A program made the position numbers and the translations under genes. Of a stretch of DNA of 64,000 bases, positions 18,587-27,764 are shown piece after piece. Source of the DNA: Candidatus Methanohalarchaeum thermophilum (lineage in GTDB: Archaea; Halobacteriota; Methanonatronarchaeia; Methanonatronarchaeales; Methanonatronarchaeaceae); NCBI GenBank assembly GCA_001914405.1, contig MSDW01000001.1, positions 1,623,498-1,687,497 on the forward strand, written 5' to 3'. Under the pieces are notes generated by a model. The model was given only the letters and a program-made list of their open reading frames with translations, was not told the origin of the DNA and searched no databases. Each line of letters opens with the position of its first letter. The stretch's first letter is position 1.

Positions 18587-19183
18587 ATTACAAAATAAGT
18601 GATTCCCTATTAAATAAAAATACTTTCCCCTTACCTCAAACGATTACTCCATAATTAGATATTAAGCTCTGAAATTTTTCAATAATCTACGAGATAATTA
18701 AAAATGAAACAATCTATGTTATATATGAGAGAATAAATATTAGGTAATTTAAGAACCGTTTCTTTTAGGTAAAAGAAGTTCACGCCTATGGTTCATATAA
18801 AAAGGAAGATCAGGATCAGTTTACATATATCCTATTTTTCTTGGGTATCTGGTCTTCAAATGTATGACCTAGAATAATGTAGTATCTACAGTTTATTGAT
18901 TTATAAAAGAAACAGGTCTTCCTTGATCTAGAAGGATAAGATCCTTCAATCGATGGGCAAAAGTAAAATATACTAAGATTAAAAAATATAAAGAATAATC
19001 TTTAATAGGTGGAGCAGTTCTAGGTTAATTTATCTTAGTGGTTAAGGAAGACCTCTTCCTAATCTTTGATTAGGTAGGGGAGAAAGTTACTGCTAAGGTG
19101 GAGTTTTTGTTAAAATAATGTTCCGCTTGGTTGCACAAAAACTAAGTATAAGAGCAATGTAAAAAATCAGAGGAGGACACATT
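18587..19183 (+). other. Long intergenic region with a palindromic box
   Basis: About 600 bp without a supportable ORF. The middle part (about 18770-18960) contains several short complementary runs such as GATCCTTC/GAAGGATAAG near 18920-18950 and could be transcribed. The box at 19028-19090 lies near its end. The last 40 bp hold the strong AGGAGGA ribosome binding site of the lsm gene. Confidence 0.4.
19028..19090 (+). repeat. Palindromic box, copy b
   Basis: This is the box family in plus orientation: TTTATCTTAGTGGTTA, GGAAGACC, inner arms CCTAATC / GATTAGG closing a TTT loop, AGGGGAGAAAGTTAC. It lies 94 bp upstream of the lsm start, so it would fall in the leader of that transcript if the promoter is further up. 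Confidence 0.75.
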
Positions 19184-19402
19184 TTGAGTGATGACAGACC
19201 CCTTGATATATTAAATAACTCTATAGGTTCACCGGTATTAGTGAGATTAAAGAGAAAGAGAGAGTTTAGAGGTACATTACGAGGATATGATGTTCATATG
19301 AATGTCGTTTTGGAAGATGCAGAAGAACTCAGTAGTGACAGTTCACGCACGCATGATACTTTAATTGTTAGAGGAGATAATGTAGTCTATATATCTCCAT
19401 GA
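19184..19402 (+). CDS. Sm-like archaeal protein (Lsm)
   Basis: A 72-residue Sm-fold RNA chaperone that forms a heptameric ring on U-rich RNA. The Sm1 motif ([22 protein letters not shown], here about residues 18-39, with the D/H-x-N RNA-binding residues) and the Sm2 motif ([11 protein letters not shown], about 61-71) are both intact. The start is TTG with a near-perfect AGGAGGA upstream. The L37e gene follows after 17 nt, the usual archaeal pairing. Confidence 0.94.
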   Translation: MSDDRPLDILNNSIGSPVLVRLKRKREFRGTLRGYDVHMNVVLEDAEELSSDSSRTHDTLIVRGDNVVYISP

Positions 19403-19419
19403 GATAAGGAGGAATAAAT

Positions 19420-19581
19420 GTGGGAAAAGGAACACCTTCATTTGGAAAAAGACAGGATAAAACTCATGTAAAATGCAGGAGATGTGGCAATAAATCCTAC
19501 AATGTAGAGAAAGGAGTTTGTGCTTCTTGTGGGTTCGGTAAATCCAAAAAACAAAGAAAATATAGCTGGCAAGATAAATAA
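19420..19581 (+). CDS. rpl37e: 50S ribosomal protein L37e
   Basis: A 53-residue zinc-ribbon ribosomal protein, translated by hand. It reads [20 protein letters not shown], then CGNKSYNV, then [13 protein letters not shown], with the two CxxC pairs (KCRRCG and VCASCG) of L37e and the basic tail ending YSWQDK. The start is GTG at 19420, with AAGGAGGAA just upstream. Cotranscribed with lsm. Confidence 0.95.
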   Translation: MGKGTPSFGKRQDKTHVKCRRCGNKSYNVEKGVCASCGFGKSKKQRKYSWQDK

Positions 19582-19616
19582 GGAGACCTAATATAAAATA
19601 GATCTATTTTGCGCAA

Positions 19617-20963
19617 ATGCAAGAAGAATGTGGAATTGTAGGGATATCTTCTTCTGATACTCTACCCTTCGATCTATACTATTCGCTTTACGCTCTGCAG
19701 CATAGAGGACAAGAATCAGCAGGGATATCAACTTACCACGAGGGAGAGATGGAGTTAAAAAGAGAGATGGGTTTAGTAGCAGAAGCATTCGGAGAAAAAG
19801 ACCTAAATCAACTTCAAGGAAATTCAGGTATAGGGCATGTAAGGTACTCTACATCGGGAAAATCAAGAATAGAAAATAGCCAACCGCTTCTTGTTTCTTC
19901 ATCGGAGGGCGAATTATCAATAGGCCATAACGGCCATATAGTGAACTCTAACAAGATAAGAAAGGAACTTGAAGAAGAAGGCCACGTGTTTACAACAGGA
20001 AATGACAGCGAAATTATAGCCCATCTACTCTCGAAAAACTACACAAAATACAAGGACATAGTAAAGGCAATAAAAAAATCAATGGATGAATTAAGAGGTT
20101 CTTATTCACTTATATTGCTATGGGAGGGAAAAATAATAGGAGTCAGAGACCCTTACGGAATAAAACCACTATGTTACGGGAAAACTTCTAATGGATATAT
20201 GGTTACCTCAGAAAGCGTTGCATTAGATACAATTGGAGCCAAATTGATAGACGATGTAGCTCCAGGACAGATAGTGATAGCGGATGAAGACAACTTAAAC
20301 AAATACACCTACAGAAAAGAAGGTACAGCCCACTGTTTCTTTGAACATGTATACTTTGCCCGACCAGACTCCAAGATAGATGGCAAGCTAAACTACGACT
20401 GCAGATTCAACATAGGTAAAAAATTAGGAGAAAATTATCCCGTAGAAGAAGCCGACTTAGTTTCCCCAGTTCCAGACTCAGGAATAACATTTGCTATAGG
20501 ATATTCAGAAGCCACAGGAATAACATACAAAGAATCTCTAATGAAAAATAGGTATGTGGGAAGAACATTCATAATGCCTGGCCAAGAGATGAGGGAGACA
20601 GCAGTTAGACTCAAAATGAATCCAGTTGAATCAAACGTCAAAGGAAAAAAAATAGTCTTAATAGATGACAGTATAGTAAGAGGAACTACTTCAACTCAGA
20701 TAATTAAACAACTAAAGAAAAAAGGAGCCAAAGAAGTCCACCTCCGTATAGGAGCCCCCCCGATAAGATTCCCATGCCATCTAGGAATTGATATGGCCAC
20801 CGAAGAAGAACTAATAGCTAATAACAACGAAATAAAAGATATAGAAAAACAAATAGGAGCAGATTCATTAAACTATATCGGAATCGATGAACTAATCGAA
20901 GCACTAAATATAAAAAAACAAAAACTCTGTCTAGGATGCTTAACAGGAGAATACCCAGTTTAA
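19617..20963 (+). CDS. purF: Amidophosphoribosyltransferase
   Basis: Glutamine PRPP amidotransferase, the first step of purine synthesis. Residues 1-about 230 form the Ntn glutaminase domain. It starts MQEECGIVGI, so four residues must be removed to expose the catalytic Cys5. YALQHRGQESAG and RYSTSG are typical. The C-terminal PRTase domain has the PRPP loop IVLIDDSIVRGTTS and ends near CLGCLTGEYP. At 448 residues it is near the standard length. It lies 35 nt after rpl37e; whether they share a transcript is unclear. Confidence 0.95.
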   Translation: MQEECGIVGISSSDTLPFDLYYSLYALQHRGQESAGISTYHEGEMELKREMGLVAEAFGEKDLNQLQGNSGIGHVRYSTSGKSRIENSQPLLVSSSEGELSIGHNGHIVNSNKIRKELEEEGHVFTTGNDSEIIAHLLSKNYTKYKDIVKAIKKSMDELRGSYSLILLWEGKIIGVRDPYGIKPLCYGKTSNGYMVTSESVALDTIGAKLIDDVAPGQIVIADEDNLNKYTYRKEGTAHCFFEHVYFARPDSKIDGKLNYDCRFNIGKKLGENYPVEEADLVSPVPDSGITFAIGYSEATGITYKESLMKNRYVGRTFIMPGQEMRETAVRLKMNPVESNVKGKKIVLIDDSIVRGTTSTQIIKQLKKKGAKEVHLRIGAPPIRFPCHLGIDMATEEELIANNNEIKDIEKQIGADSLNYIGIDELIEALNIKKQKLCLGCLTGEYPV

Positions 20964-21212
20964 TACAAATAAAAAAACATTAAAAACCAAAGAAAACAAA
21001 AATAACGAATTGAAATAAGCCAAAATCATCAAAGAAGAAGAAAAAACTAACTAAAACCCTAAAATAAAATAAAATAAAATAAACTATAGATAAAATACTA
21101 AATTCCAAGTAGACACATTAACATAGCATATAAATCAAATAATAGTTCTGTTTTTTAGTTGTCTTAAAGTTATATAATAAAATTTAGGGAAAGAAAGAGG
21201 TTTTTAAGTTTT
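20964..21212. other. Convergent intergenic region with AAAAT microsatellite
   Basis: An A-rich spacer between purF and the convergent DUF89 gene. A short tandem AAAAT run lies at about 21061-21083. T-rich tracts toward 21190-21200 may terminate the minus-strand gene. I see no gene. Confidence 0.45.
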
Positions 21213-22103
21213 TCACTGGGTTTTTTTAAGTTTAGCTATATTTGAATTTACTTCTACGCCTATTGAGTCGGCAACTGGTTTGCACTTGGTTCTTAATGTG
21301 TATGCTATGTTATATTCATCATCATATTCTGAGAGTGATTCGTAGTTTGCCATTCCCTTGCTTAATATTAGATCTGAATCTTCTAAGCTTTCTTCAGCTT
21401 TTTTTGATGTGTAATTAAAGTGAACTCCTACAGCTCTATCTCCTAGTTCGATCAGATTATCGACTTTTTTATCTAAATTAAGTTCAAGAGCTTCTTCTAA
21501 GGTTACATCATTGAATATTGGTGCTCCTCTCACCAATAGATCAATTTCTGCATCCGTGATCTCTTTAATTTGATCAAGGACCAATGAATCAAAAACTACT
21601 TCACCACAATTATCTAATATGTATGTTATTTTTTCAGCGTTTTTTGCTTCTTCTTTTATCTTATCAACGTCATCTATCGCAAGTTCTCCCTCTTTAAACT
21701 CTTTTTTAAAGTGTTCTCCGAGGTCTCGATTATCTAATTCGTGGCCCATTACCCCAAAATCCAATGAATTAGAAACAATAGAAGCTAAGAGCACTTTTCT
21801 AAAATTTTTTTCATTATCTTCAGTAAGAAAATCCTCTACTTCGTCTATTAAATCCATAGCAATTTCATTAGCCAATTGCTTCTTTCCTTTATAAGGATCA
21901 TCAACTCCTAGAGTATCATAAACAGTTCTATGCATCTCTGTAGATATCTCATGTAGAGGCGCATTAGAATCAAATCTACTTCTAATTACATCAAGCGCCC
22001 TTGAAACAGCTGCAAACCTTTTTTCTTTACCCTTACCCGATAAATCACTTTCATATTCGGCCCTGTTTAACAAACAAGGAACACATTTAGGATAGATCTT
22101 CAT
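21213..22103 (-). CDS. DUF89 / ARMT1-type metal-dependent phosphatase
   Basis: A member of the damage-control phosphatase family (DUF89), which hydrolyses phosphorylated sugars or coenzyme A intermediates using Mn/Ni/Co. The N-terminal MKIYPKCVPCLLNRA carries the CxxC motif of the archaeal/plant subfamily. The middle segment YILDNCGEVVFD (about 175-186) has the conserved Asp-Asn metal site, and LVRGAPIFNDVT follows. The C-terminus has the LSKGMANYESL substrate loop. I use the ATG at 22103 (MKIYPK) because the four residues before it do not fit the family. Archaeal members are tied to pantothenate/CoA damage repair only by family analogy. Confidence 0.82.
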   Translation of the reverse strand: MKIYPKCVPCLLNRAEYESDLSGKGKEKRFAAVSRALDVIRSRFDSNAPLHEISTEMHRTVYDTLGVDDPYKGKKQLANEIAMDLIDEVEDFLTEDNEKNFRKVLLASIVSNSLDFGVMGHELDNRDLGEHFKKEFKEGELAIDDVDKIKEEAKNAEKITYILDNCGEVVFDSLVLDQIKEITDAEIDLLVRGAPIFNDVTLEEALELNLDKKVDNLIELGDRAVGVHFNYTSKKAEESLEDSDLILSKGMANYESLSEYDDEYNIAYTLRTKCKPVADSIGVEVNSNIAKLKKTQ

Positions 22104-22378
22104 AAATATCATCAATTATTAACAAATTTTTAACTTCGATTGATTACATTATCCCTACAAGATCTTTAAATATTGCCTAATCAATTCTTATAAAACTAAC
22201 TAAGTCCAGAAAAAACCCTGATCCAGACATCAATTAACATAAAAAATAAAGAACTTATAAAACATCTAAATTATACAGAACCTCAAAGAAGTCAGAATAT
22301 TAAATCTATTAGACTAAAACCCAACAAACAATGAAATTAAATAGGTTTTTTCAAATTTTTCCAATATTCGAACTAGAT
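22104..22378. other. Upstream intergenic region of the DUF89 gene
   Basis: AT-rich sequence without a supportable ORF. It should contain the DUF89 promoter and, at its right end, the promoter for whatever transcript includes the GC-rich locus that follows. Confidence 0.35.
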
Positions 22379-22443
22379 TTATCTTGGTGGTTGAGAAGAC
22401 CCCTTACTTAATCTCTTGATTAGGAAGGGGATGAATCAACCCA
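22379..22443 (+). repeat. Palindromic box, copy c
   Basis: A clear two-stem palindrome: outer arms GGTTGA / TCAACC, an internal loop GAAGA opposite ATGAA, inner arms CCCCTT...TTAATC / GATTA..AAGGGG. Of the nine boxes this one shows the fold best. The GAAGA/ATGAA loop has the GA steps expected of a kink-turn. Confidence 0.8.
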
Positions 22444-22650
22444 TAAGGCTTAAGTGGCTCCGTGTCTTAGGTTTTGGTTTAAGCTAGGCAGGGGTTGTGG
22501 CCGAAGCCAAAAGCCCGTGGACAGATTGAGAGTTCTGGTTACCAAGCTCGCTGGCTTGGGCCAGGGAACCTCCTCAAAAAGCTTCCTAGATAAGCGCCGC
22601 CCAGGACTGAGATTGGATGACGGCGGTAGGAAGTAAAACCTCCTTTAACT
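22444..22650 (+). ncRNA. GC-rich structured RNA candidate
   Basis: A stretch of about 200 nt, visibly more GC-rich than the surrounding DNA, with no coding frame of note. Two strong hairpins can be drawn. In the first, GTTC-TGG-TTA-CCAAGC closes on GGCTTGG-CCA-GGAAC (about 22531-22569). In the second, CTTCCTA ... CCGCC closes on GGCGG-TAGGAAG (about 22582-22632). Palindromic boxes flank it on both sides. GC enrichment in an AT-rich archaeal genome is a known sign of structural RNA. I looked for the SRP helix-8 GGAA/AGCA signature and the RNase P P4 motifs and found neither. The strand is assumed. Confidence 0.5.
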
Positions 22651-22652
22651 CT

Positions 22653-22701
22653 GGAAGCATCCTTCCAAAATCAAAGATTTTGGTAGAGGAGGAAGTCACA
22701 A
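22653..22701 (+). repeat. Palindromic box, copy d (partial)
   Basis: Inner part of the box family: CCTTCC, then AAAATC / GATTTT arms, then GGTAGAGGAGG and GTCAC. The 5' outer arm is reduced to GGAAGCAT. It marks the right edge of the GC-rich RNA candidate. Confidence 0.6.
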
Positions 22702-23095
22702 GTTATAGTCCTAAATTAGAAAACAATTAACTTAAGTTATTTTTATCTGAGGTCGAGGTCACTACAAAAAGATAAAGAAGCATTGGTTAAAAAATTATTT
22801 TTTGTATTATTAAGAGAAATTTATACAATGAATACTAAGATGGCTATCTTTTAGGTATTTAGATTTTGAAATTAGATTTAAAAAGGGTTTTTACTTTATG
22901 CAATGAAGTACATTAAAGGTGAAGTTAACTTACAGACATTAGGATTTAGAGCGAGATAACTGGTTCGAAACTTTTAAGGTAGAAGGTAATGATAATTACC
23001 TGAAATTATAAATAGTCATGAGTGAAGAGTATAGTGGAGTAATGTTAATTTTAGGATAAAAGCTAAAAGCAGTTAATTAACTCGAAAGGAAAATT
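22702..23095. other. Intergenic region before the gshA-like gene
   Basis: About 390 bp of AT-rich sequence with no gene that I can support. The last 20 bp hold AAAGGA ahead of the ATG at 23096. A promoter is expected but I cannot place it with confidence. Confidence 0.35.
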
Positions 23096-24217
23096 ATGAC
23101 TTCATTTGGTGAATCATCTGAGTTTTCATTAGGTATTGAAGAAGAACTTCAAATAGTGGATCCAGAGACAGGTGAACTGGTTTCTAGGGTTGATGAATTT
23201 ATTGGGGAAGTTAAACACATTGAGAGTAATTTACGGAAGGAATTATTTCAATCTATAATAGAAATTGCCTCAGATGTTTGTGAAGACATAGATGAGGCTA
23301 GAGAAAACGTGAAAAGACTGAGAGGAGAACTCTTTGATTACTGTGAAGATAAAGGCTACGAACTAATGGCCTCAGGAACCCATCCATTTGCAAACTGGGA
23401 CGAACAGGATATCACAGAAGGAGAAAGATATCAAGAATTCGTTGACAAACTGAGGTGGACCGCAAAAAGAGAACTAATATTTGGACAACACGTACATATA
23501 GGCGTAGCTAGCAAAGAAGAGGCAATCTTTTGTACAAACAAGATAAAGAAATATTTACCTCACTTATTAGCTTTATCAGTGAATTCACCTTTCTGGCAAG
23601 GAGAAGAAACTGGATTAAAATCCACGAGAATCAGGATATTTGATAACTTACCTCGAACAGGATTGCCCAAAGAATTCGAAGACTGGAAGGATTACAAAAA
23701 GGTCGAGAATCGATTGAAGAAAGGAGGAAGCATTGATGATATCACAATGATATGGTGGGACGTTCGGCCAAGACCAGACCTTGGAACAATCGAAATAAGA
23801 ATATCCGACCTACCAACAACACTGGATGAAAGCATTTCTATTGCAGCAATAACCCAAGCACTAACATATAGGCTATCAAAGATATACAAAGAGGAAAGAG
23901 AAGACCTATATCCCAAAGTAGACCAAGAAATTATCAAAGAAAACAGATGGAGAGCACTCAGAGACGGATTAGAAGGCAAATTCATAAAAAGAGAAAACAA
24001 CGAAATAAAAGAAGTAGATGTTGCAGATGAAATAAACAACCTACTAGACCAAATTTCAACAGAAATATCAGAACTAGGAATAAAAAAAGAAGCCAAAAAA
24101 ATCAGAGAAATGAATAATAAAAGATACACAGGAGCTAAAAGACAACTAGAAATAAACGAAAGAACAAACGATCTAAGCGAAGTAGTCAAAGAACTAATAG
24201 AATTAACACAGCCGTAA
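23096..24217 (+). CDS. gshA: Glutamate-cysteine ligase family 2 (carboxylate-amine ligase)
   Basis: An ATP-dependent ligase of the GCS2/YbdK family, 373 residues, near full length. [17 protein letters not shown] (about 12-28), [25 protein letters not shown] and [17 protein letters not shown] are all typical. In haloarchaea this family makes gamma-glutamylcysteine, their main low-molecular-weight thiol, with which the protein fits best; other members have unknown amine substrates. The TAA stop (24215-24217) lies inside the terminal GTAAA of the reverse-oriented structured element that abuts the gene. The last few codons may therefore have been replaced by insertion. Confidence 0.85.
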   Translation: MTSFGESSEFSLGIEEELQIVDPETGELVSRVDEFIGEVKHIESNLRKELFQSIIEIASDVCEDIDEARENVKRLRGELFDYCEDKGYELMASGTHPFANWDEQDITEGERYQEFVDKLRWTAKRELIFGQHVHIGVASKEEAIFCTNKIKKYLPHLLALSVNSPFWQGEETGLKSTRIRIFDNLPRTGLPKEFEDWKDYKKVENRLKKGGSIDDITMIWWDVRPRPDLGTIEIRISDLPTTLDESISIAAITQALTYRLSKIYKEEREDLYPKVDQEIIKENRWRALRDGLEGKFIKRENNEIKEVDVADEINNLLDQISTEISELGIKKEAKKIREMNNKRYTGAKRQLEINERTNDLSEVVKELIELTQP

Positions 24218-24571
24218 AGTACCTCCTGTAGCAAGCTGTAGGGTTTCCGATGTGGCCTCTTATCTCAAAGAGGAGTTTGGCTTTTATGTTGGATTTGTCT
24301 CACAGCACCCAAAATCAACATAGGATCTTGAGCCTTGAGTGAAGAAACGGATTAGGATCTCGCCATATATTAACTTGTAGATGGTTCCCTTATTCCTTTA
24401 GTGGCTGCTACACACCAGCCACCAAGAACCTACTCCAATAACTGTTTCCGGCTTACCCATCTATCTAATTACTCATACACCTATTCGATGCAGGATCCAA
24501 GACTTTAACAACCTCTCAAGACATGGGATTGCTTTTTGTTATATAGAATGCAGACAAACCAACCAACTGCC
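24214..24571 (-). mobile_element. Structured repeat element, copy 2
   Basis: Read on the minus strand: hairpin GGCAG...CTGC, AAAAAGCAATCCCATG, GGTAAGCCGGAAAC, GGAGTAGG, stem GTGGCTG / CAGCCAC, AATAAGGGAACC, AATATATGG, CCTAATCC, TTCTTCACTC, TGTTGATTTTGG, AAACTCC, GGAAACCC and terminal GGTACTTTAC. The terminus overlaps the gshA stop codon. It lies back to back with copy 3, a palindromic box between them. No transposase gene is inside. Confidence 0.82.
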
Positions 24572-24609
24572 AATTAAGGAATAACTGTTTTTCTTAATCC
24601 TTAAATATT

Positions 24610-24672
24610 TTATCTTAAATGTTGAGAAGACCCCTTCCAAAATCTTTGATTTTGGTAGGGGATGAATCAACT
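24610..24672 (+). repeat. Palindromic box, copy e
   Basis: TTATCTTAAATGTTGA, GAAGACCCC, inner arms TTCCAAAATC / GATTTTGGTA, AGGGGATGAATCAAC. The outer arms GTTGA / TCAAC and the GAAGA/ATGAA internal loop are preserved. It lies 41 bp before copy 3 of the structured element in the same orientation. Confidence 0.8.
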
Positions 24673-24713
24673 AGGAAGGGTTTAAGTGTTTTTGAGACTA
24701 ATTAAGAGTAACT

Positions 24714-25070
24714 GGCAGTTGGTTGGGAGTCTGCCTCATCAAAAAGCAATCCCGTTGCCTACACGGGGCGTGTCCGTGGACTGACTTGGAAACGAGTCAA
24801 GTAACGAGTTGAAAAAAAATAGGTAAGCCCGAAACTTCGGGAGTAGGGTGTAGTGGTTGTGTGGAGCAACCAGAGTGAATAAGGGAGCCATTGTGTAGCT
24901 AATATAGGGGCTTTGTGCCCTAATCCAATTCTTCACTCAGAGCGCAAGTTCCCTGTTGACGGTGTGTATGAGACAAGTACCGTGGAAAAGCAAACTCCTC
25001 TTTGGATAAGGCTCACAGGGAAGCCCCTTCCTCACCGAACGAATGTGAGGTAAGGTAGGGGTCACTTCAC
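24714..25070 (+). mobile_element. Structured repeat element, copy 3
   Basis: Good reference copy of 357 bp: GGCAGTTGGTTGGGAGTCTG hairpin, AAAAAGCAATCCC, GGTAAGCCCGAAAC, GGGAGTAGGG, stem GTGGTTG / CAACCA, stem AGAGTGAATAAGG paired with CTAATCC...TTCACTC, stem ACGGT / ACCGT, AAGCAAACTCC, GGATAAGG, GGGAAGCC, then a terminal hairpin (CCTCAC / GTGAGG within CCCCT / AGGGG) and TCACTTCAC. No open frame encodes a recognisable protein. Confidence 0.85.
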
Positions 25071-25238
25071 TTCAAATACTATTCATTCCGTGCTTTGAAA
25101 TACACATGTTTTCTGCCGTTAACTATGAGCTGCTGGTTGTTAGTGTATCTTATCTGTTATCATTTTTGACATAGAAGGTTTAGCAAAAAAAGAGGATTAA
25201 ATAAAAATGTATTGGTGTAATTTAGTTCTTAGTCGAGT

Positions 25239-26126
25239 TTAAACGATGTCTTTTAAGTGTATTTTATGTTTTCCTAATTCTCCATTGAAGTTACCTGCTG
25301 AAATTTTTTTAATTCCTTCTATCTTAGAAGCTGCCTTTATTCCTTTTTTCATTCCTTTTTTTACTTTTTCTTTGTTCATTCCATTTATAATTATTTCTGG
25401 TACTGCTTCAATATCTTCTGGAACTTTTGAGTTTTCTATTTTCTCTCTTAATGTAGGACAATAAGGGTGGTTAGTGGTAGGACCTATCTCGGGGTAATTT
25501 GTTTCAACCTTTGATCCTGCGGAACATATATCAAATGGTGTAACTACTCCGTTTACTTCTTTTATTGCTTCTATAGCCTTATCTCCAGCTTTTAGCGCTG
25601 AATCCATAGATTCAGCAAAAAACCAAATGTTTCCTCCCATAACACCTTTTGAAAAACCAAGTTCTCTTTCGATTAAAAACTCTCCCATCATGATAGGGAT
25701 ATTGATGACTTCTCTACCAAACCTGTTTTCTTTCCACTCATAGCCATCACCGCAGTGACCTATTTTCTCCATTACATCAATTTTTTCTTCTGATTCGAGG
25801 TAATTGAAAATTCTGGTACCTGGAACAACTAATATGCCTTGTCTGACTCTTTTAGATAGTTCATGTTCTAATTTATCTACTCCTGACTCATAATTACTCC
25901 AAACCTGAATGACAAATCCCTTTCTCTTATCAGGAGTTTCCTTCTTATCCAGCTCTTTTTCAGCTCCCGCCTCAGATTCATCAAAAACTGTTAATGGTAA
26001 GGCGGTTGATTCAGTAGCAGCTCTATTTAATCTTTTATCATCCACCCCAGTTACAACGAATCTAGTAAATAATCCATCAAAAGCTTCGCAGAAAGTATCT
26101 TCAACTTTAACTCCATTTAACTCCAT
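25239..26126 (-). CDS. ftr: Formylmethanofuran--tetrahydromethanopterin formyltransferase
   Basis: Ftr moves the formyl group from formylmethanofuran to H4MPT, the second step of the C1 branch in methanogenesis and its reverse. The protein is full length (about 295 residues) and matches the family from the first residue: [67 protein letters not shown] and the ending [12 protein letters not shown]. The ATG at 26126 follows AGGTG by 6 nt and matches the family N-terminus; a GTG three codons earlier overlaps that site. This is the best metabolic marker for methanogen ancestry in the window. It stands alone, with no other C1 gene nearby. Confidence 0.94.
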   Translation of the reverse strand: MELNGVKVEDTFCEAFDGLFTRFVVTGVDDKRLNRAATESTALPLTVFDESEAGAEKELDKKETPDKRKGFVIQVWSNYESGVDKLEHELSKRVRQGILVVPGTRIFNYLESEEKIDVMEKIGHCGDGYEWKENRFGREVINIPIMMGEFLIERELGFSKGVMGGNIWFFAESMDSALKAGDKAIEAIKEVNGVVTPFDICSAGSKVETNYPEIGPTTNHPYCPTLREKIENSKVPEDIEAVPEIIINGMNKEKVKKGMKKGIKAASKIEGIKKISAGNFNGELGKHKIHLKDIV

Positions 26127-27003
26127 ATTTAACACCTAATAACTAGAACTGTGATATAAGACCAATAGCTATTTATAATAGTTAGATGTATTTGATTTTT
26201 GGAGCAATTAAATATTTTGTAACCACTTTAGGAACAGAATAATTATGTTAAAGAAAGACTAATCAAATTAAAATCAAAGAAAATAAAATAATCTCTTAAA
26301 AGAAAGGAAAGAAACTATAACGTCTTTGGAAAACTTCCTAGATCTTTATATGAATGAGTAATAACAAGAAATTATAATTTCTTCTATTTGAATAAAAGAG
26401 GTCTCCGCATATATACATCTTTTTTTATTCAGGGATCGAAGTCTTTCTCTTAGAAGTAGTGAAAAATAAAGAGTCACTGACTCTTTTTAACCATCTTCTT
26501 GAGGTTCTTTTCTGTTTATCCAATTTCTATAGTAAAAGGTGGTGTTTTTGCTACAGAATTCAGTGAGCACTGCCTTAGAATATCCTCTGTTAATTTCTAT
26601 CAGGAAATTTGATTCCCAAAACATTTGATGATTCCTATGTTAAGATTTTGAGTCTTATAGAGATTTTTTATTTTTTAAACTACTGTAAAGGATGTGTTTT
26701 AACTAAATTAAAGCGTAATTTAATAGTAATTAATTTTTATAGATTTCATTTGTTTTTTATTTTGTTGTTTATTAGGTTTAAAGTTGATTTATTTAAATTA
26801 AATAGTTTTTATTGGATTACTTAAGCTTATTATGGGATGTAGTGTCTTTATCTGTTTTTAATTGATTGAAAGACAATTTAATTTATATGTAAAATCTTGG
26901 TTTAGGTTTTTTTGGGTAAATATGCTCGTATATTATAATTATGGGTCAACCCATAATCTTTTATATTTAAATTTGATATTAGAAGTTGGTAGCGGTTTTT
27001 AAA
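26127..27003. other. Long AT-rich divergent intergenic region
   Basis: About 880 bp between ftr (minus) and uspA (plus). Small hairpins are visible, for example GAGTCA CT GACTC near 26474-26486, but nothing I can name. Short frames such as 26609-26824 have AT-driven composition and no family resemblance. It must contain both promoters. Confidence 0.4.
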
Positions 27004-27417
27004 ATGTATGATAAAATTCTTTTACCTACAGATGGAAGCGAGAAAATGGCGAAAGTCATTGACAACGCTGTTAATTTAGCTGAGAAATACAACTCAATTC
27101 TACACACACTCTTCGTCGTTGATACAAGATACGCAGATTTATTAACTGGTGAAAGAGGCCTTGAAGCATCTGAAAAAATGGGTAAAAAAGCTATAAAAGA
27201 AGTAGAAAATGAAGCCAAAAAGAAGACCATAGAAATTACTAAGAACATTGTAAAAGGCATACCCGCACAAGAAATAATCAAATACGCAGATGAAAACAAA
27301 ATTGATCTAATTGTAATCGGCACCCACGGAAAAACAGGTTTAAACGAATACCTTCTAGGAAGTGTAGCAGAAAGAGTCCTCAGACACTCAAATGTCCCAA
27401 TACTTTTAACAAGATAA
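27004..27417 (+). CDS. Universal stress protein, UspA family
   Basis: A 137-residue single-domain USP. It opens MYDKILLPTDGSEKM and ends with the ATP-binding signature GTHGKTG...LLGSVAERVLRHSNVPIL, so it is of the ATP-binding type. I chose the ATG at 27004 because the upstream TTG frame adds six residues outside the family alignment. Its precise role is unknown; members respond to energy or redox stress. Monocistronic. Confidence 0.9.
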   Translation: MYDKILLPTDGSEKMAKVIDNAVNLAEKYNSILHTLFVVDTRYADLLTGERGLEASEKMGKKAIKEVENEAKKKTIEITKNIVKGIPAQEIIKYADENKIDLIVIGTHGKTGLNEYLLGSVAERVLRHSNVPILLTR

Positions 27418-27764
27418 TCAAAGCCAAAAAAATCAAACGAAAAGAAGATAGCAATATGTTGGTTAATTACCAAAAACCTCTCTAGAAATACTACCATCTT
27501 CTGTAATGAAAAAATTATTGAAATATCATTATAAAGCATTGATGAACCTTTAATTGAGGTTTCAAGTAACTTCCGAGATTTCGTAGCTTGAAACGAAAGC
27601 ATCAAAGCCAAAATAGAACTAACACCCTCTTTTGATACTAAAATCTCTATACGAATCAAGAAAAATATTAATTAAAAAGCTCTGAATCCTCAACCCTATA
27701 GATACCGATTTCTGCATCCCAAATCAATTTTAATTTTAGTTTAATTTAGTTTAGTTTAGTTTAG
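27418..27764. other. Intergenic region with TTTAG tandem run
   Basis: No gene that I can support. At about 27733-27763 there is a short tandem array of TTTAG/TTAGT units on the plus strand. The minus-strand frame across uspA and this region is a shadow of uspA. Confidence 0.4.

Noticed and set aside
22454-22636. 60-codon plus-strand frame in the GC-rich island
   Set aside because: Arg/Gly-rich composition follows from GC content and hairpins; no ribosome binding site and no homology that I recognise.
24739-24936. 65-codon minus-strand frame in element copy 3
   Set aside because: Frame is not kept in copies 2, 4, 5 or 6.
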